DNA from: a bacterium | GTDB taxonomy: Bacteria > Patescibacteria > ABY1 > BM507 > VMTK01 | Length of the DNA stretch: 7,016 nt | Reading direction: 5' to 3' | Assembly (NCBI GenBank): GCA_030641105.1 | Contig: DAOWHZ010000051.1 | Location: 1 to 7,016, forward strand | Part shown: in pieces, positions 4,956 to 7,016 of the stretch | Layout of the letters: each line of letters begins with the position of its first letter | Numbering within the stretch: position 1 is the stretch's first letter | Made by a program: the position numbers and the translations under genes | Notes under the pieces: generated by a model | What the model was told of the DNA's origin: nothing | Database searches by the model: none | The model's input: the letters and a program-made list of their open reading frames with translations, nothing else

Positions 4956-5819
4956 CTATTTTTTTTCAAATTCCTTGAATCCGCTTGGAGCCCGACTTTT
5001 AATTAAAAGAATATATGCGAAATAATATAATAAAGGAGTACATATTGAACAAAAAAATAACAAATGGATATTTATATTTATTAACTTCATTTCTATATTT
5101 ATATCCTCCTGAGTAAAATAATTGTGATAATCAAAAGAGGCGGATTTAAAAGCGTTAAAATAAAAAAAAGTAAACATTATAGCCATAGCTAAAAGAGTAA
5201 GACCAAATAACTTTCTCTCAAAACTAATAGATATTAATGGGCTTTGTTCACTCGGTGAAACATAAATGTATTTATTATTGATTAATTTTTTACATCCTTT
5301 TAAAGATCCAGTAACTTTTAATTTTCTTAACGTATCACCTGTATGCAATACTTCTATAACGCCTCCGTCATTTTTATTTAAATAATCAAAAAAAATATTA
5401 ATAAAATTATTTTCTTTATTTTCGGGCCAATTAATAATTAGATTATTTGCTTTATCTTTTTTAATTATTCTTGCATGATATATTTTGCTATCACCATCCA
5501 TTGAAATTCTTATTGGATCTGCTTCAGCTATATCTTCCTTGCGAATAGTAGAACGACCATTATTCCAAAAAGCAACTTTACTAATTATTAAATTATTAAT
5601 TTCTTTATCTTTATATAATATTTTTAAATCTTTAAAATCATCTAGATTTTCTATTAAGCTATAACTTCTAATAGAGTATACAAATTTCTTTTTTTCTTTT
5701 AACAAAAAGGGGATGAATAGAGCTGCTAGTGCCAAAAAAAGTAAAGCAAAAGTCAAAAAATTACTATTAGTAATATTAATTAATAATTCGTTATTTTCTA
5801 TCAAGCTTAATAGGCCCAT
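4956..5819 (-). CDS. Uncharacterised membrane protein inside the Fe-S operon
   Basis: I do not recognise a named family. The 287-aa protein has an N-terminal membrane helix (about residues 21-41), a soluble mixed alpha/beta domain of about 160 residues, and two C-terminal membrane helices (about 204-223 and 252-273) joined by a roughly 28-residue loop, ending in a charged tail. The soluble domain contains a motif around KVAFWNNGRSTIRKEDIAEA (81-100) followed by DPIRI, which looks like a conserved signature of a hypothetical-protein family, and a small beta-rich section to about 175. There are only two cysteines (176, 260), so no obvious Fe-S site. Its ATG is five bases after the iscU stop and nfu starts 28 bp after it, which implies co-transcription. 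Codon use is more AT-rich than in its neighbours, suggesting it may be a later insertion. Confidence 0.8.
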   Translation of the reverse strand: MGLLSLIENNELLINITNSNFLTFALLFLALAALFIPFLLKEKKKFVYSIRSYSLIENLDDFKDLKILYKDKEINNLIISKVAFWNNGRSTIRKEDIAEADPIRISMDGDSKIYHARIIKKDKANNLIINWPENKENNFINIFFDYLNKNDGGVIEVLHTGDTLRKLKVTGSLKGCKKLINNKYIYVSPSEQSPLISISFERKLFGLTLLAMAIMFTFFYFNAFKSASFDYHNYFTQEDINIEMKLININIHLLFFCSICTPLLYYFAYILLIKSRAPSGFKEFEKK

Positions 5820-5824
5820 ATATA

Positions 5825-6190
5825 CTATTTAGAATTATAGTTTTCAATCGCTTGTTGCAAAGCATCAACCCCCAGCATTGAACAATGTATCTTAATCAAC
5901 GGCAAGCCACCTAAATCTTTTACAATATCATCTTTTTTAATCTTCAATGCCTCATCCAAAGTTTTGCCTTTAGCCCTATCAGTTAAAACAGATGACACTG
6001 CAATCGCAGCCGCACAGCCCAAGGTTTCAAATTTAATATCAATTATTTTATCGTCTTTAATCTTCAGATAAATCTTCAAAATATCTCCGCAAACCGGATT
6101 ACCTACTTTGCCAACAGCGTCAGCATTTTTGATAACGCCTTGATTGTGTGGATTGCGAAAATGTTCTATAACTTTTTTTGAGTATGGCAT
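5825..6190 (-). CDS. iscU: Fe-S cluster assembly scaffold IscU
   Basis: Scaffold on which a [2Fe-2S] cluster is built from sulfur supplied by IscS. The 121-aa protein begins MPYSKKVIEHFRNPHNQG, typical of IscU, and has all three ligand cysteines: Cys34 with Asp36 in GNPVCGD, Cys59 in TLGCAAAIA, and Cys103 with His102 in KIHCSML. The Hsp70-binding LPPVK motif of proteobacterial IscU is LPLIK here (96-100), so one proline is lost; no HscA gene is in view. Length is close to the usual 125-130 aa. The ATG at 6190 is chosen: the frame stays open to an ATG at 6256, but those extra 22 residues come from the repeat upstream and lie outside the family fold. The start has no Shine-Dalgarno site. Confidence 0.95.
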   Translation of the reverse strand: MPYSKKVIEHFRNPHNQGVIKNADAVGKVGNPVCGDILKIYLKIKDDKIIDIKFETLGCAAAIAVSSVLTDRAKGKTLDEALKIKKDDIVKDLGGLPLIKIHCSMLGVDALQQAIENYNSK

Positions 6191-6197
6191 AAAATTT

Positions 6198-6291
6198 AGT
6201 AATAAGTAATAAGACATAAGTAATAAGGGTTTTATTCCAAGAGAAATCAATTCCAAAAATTCTTATTACTTATTACTGATTACTTATTACT
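6198..6291. repeat. AT-word inverted repeat between transpeptidase gene and iscU
   Basis: Tandem copies of AGTAATA face their inverse: AGTAATAAGTAAT (6198-6210) pairs with 6279-6291 over 13 bp and AAGTAATAAG (6218-6227) with 6262-6271 over 10 bp, with an interior loop between. The terminal loop includes two TTCCAA direct repeats. It fills nearly all of the 104-bp spacer from the transpeptidase stop to the iscU start. No T-run follows, so readthrough into iscU is possible. Confidence 0.75.
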
Positions 6292-6294
6292 CTT

Positions 6295-7016
6295 CTAATA
6301 TATAAACACCTGCGTCCCAACCTCTGCCCAATTATACAAAAACTCCGCCGATCCCACTCCCAAGCGAATACAACCGTGCGAAACCGGCTTGCCTAAATGA
6401 TCTTCACCTTCCTTAGAGCCGTCTGGCCATTCAGGCAATTCATGAATGCCGAAATAACCACTCTGCAAGCTCATCCACCATGGCATCCACAAGCCCCAGC
6501 TTGACCATGCTCGCGGATGCTTTCCGTCAATTTTATAATGTCCAAGCGGCGTGTGCATTCCGGCGCGGCCGGTTGAAACTAAAAAGGTTTCTATCCGTAC
6601 TCCGCCTAAAAAATAGCTTAATTCTTGCGTCCCTGTGTTAATTTTAATTCTTTTGTCTAATTTTACTCTATCGCTATTTAACGGATCATAGCCATTTTTA
6701 ATTTCTTCGCCATCTTTAAATCCATCACCATCACTATCAGGATTTGATAAATCAGTTTGAAAATTCAGTTCCATTCTATCGGACAGTCCATCTCCATCAT
6801 AATCATTATCTTCCAATCTCACTGGCTCCGGATTATGCGGTGAGTACCCGAAATTTAATTCAATCCAATCATTATAGCCATCGCCATCTGTGTCTGGATT
6901 ATTAATATCAGTTTTATAAATTTCTGTTTCATCCTTATCTGGCACGCCGTCCCAATCACTGTCAGCTAAACCATTAGCAAGCACAGGCATGAATGCTATA
7001 AATAAAATTAAAAATA
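6295..7016 (-). CDS. Secreted L,D-transpeptidase with Ca-binding TSP3-like repeats (5' partial)
   Basis: Exported cell-wall enzyme of the YkuD family, which makes 3-3 peptidoglycan cross-links or anchors proteins to peptidoglycan. The frame stays open to the window edge: the residues before an internal Met (codon at 6990) read FLILFIAF, so that Met lies inside a signal peptide (cleavage near VLA-NG) and the true start is beyond 7016. Counted from that Met, four Asp-rich thrombospondin-type-3/EF-hand-like loops follow at about 10-21, 33-44, 61-74 and 85-96 (DTDGDGYNDWIE pattern). The YkuD domain is at about 113-231, with His183 (GIHE) and the catalytic Cys207 in SHGCIRL. The C-terminus is complete. 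It is upstream of iscU on the same strand, but the 104-bp repeat spacer and unrelated role leave operon membership uncertain. Confidence 0.92.
   Translation of the reverse strand, partial: FLILFIAFMPVLANGLADSDWDGVPDKDETEIYKTDINNPDTDGDGYNDWIELNFGYSPHNPEPVRLEDNDYDGDGLSDRMELNFQTDLSNPDSDGDGFKDGEEIKNGYDPLNSDRVKLDKRIKINTGTQELSYFLGGVRIETFLVSTGRAGMHTPLGHYKIDGKHPRAWSSWGLWMPWWMSLQSGYFGIHELPEWPDGSKEGEDHLGKPVSHGCIRLGVGSAEFLYNWAEVGTQVFIY

Overview
The window looks like a chromosomal fragment of a small-genome Patescibacteria/CPR bacterium, probably a Parcubacteria-like lineage. This is inferred from the low GC content, the mostly weak or absent Shine-Dalgarno sites, a short PilO, a secreted L,D-transpeptidase with thrombospondin-type Ca-binding repeats, and word-like intergenic inverted repeats. 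No rRNA, tRNA, CRISPR array or transposase is visible, so the assignment is not proven.

Plus strand, 1-2040. The 3' end of a type IV pilus operon is present: pilO (145-723) and a 91-aa single-pass membrane protein (833-1108), separated by a long hairpin that begins at the pilO stop codon. An AT-rich gene-free stretch (1109-1569) follows, then an unrecognised charged helical protein (1570-2037).

A GC-rich element of about 100 bp (2053-2154), able to fold in two mutually exclusive ways, lies between the convergent ends of the plus and minus genes.

Minus strand, 2211-2820. A monocistronic unit encodes a 165-aa compact amino-acid-kinase-like protein with the only strong Shine-Dalgarno site in the window, a plausible promoter and a clear intrinsic terminator.

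Minus strand, 7016 to 3028. A probable iron-sulfur assembly operon reads, in transcription order: L,D-transpeptidase (5' end outside the window), iscU scaffold, an unrecognised 287-aa membrane protein, nfu carrier and iscS cysteine desulfurase, ending in a terminator-like hairpin. IscS would supply sulfur, IscU would build the cluster and Nfu would carry it. No IscR, HscA/HscB, ferredoxin, IscA or Suf gene is in view. The membrane protein sits five bases after the iscU stop, so it is probably co-expressed.

Four of the larger spacers hold substantial inverted repeats of different sequence: 10-61, 721-804, 2053-2154 and 4325-4680. A fifth, 6198-6291, is made of a short AT-rich word. The window is otherwise housekeeping in character. 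Its most unusual items are the nested repeat filling the nfu-iscS spacer, the two-state hairpin at 2053-2154, the stripped-down kinase-fold protein and the membrane protein inside the Fe-S operon.
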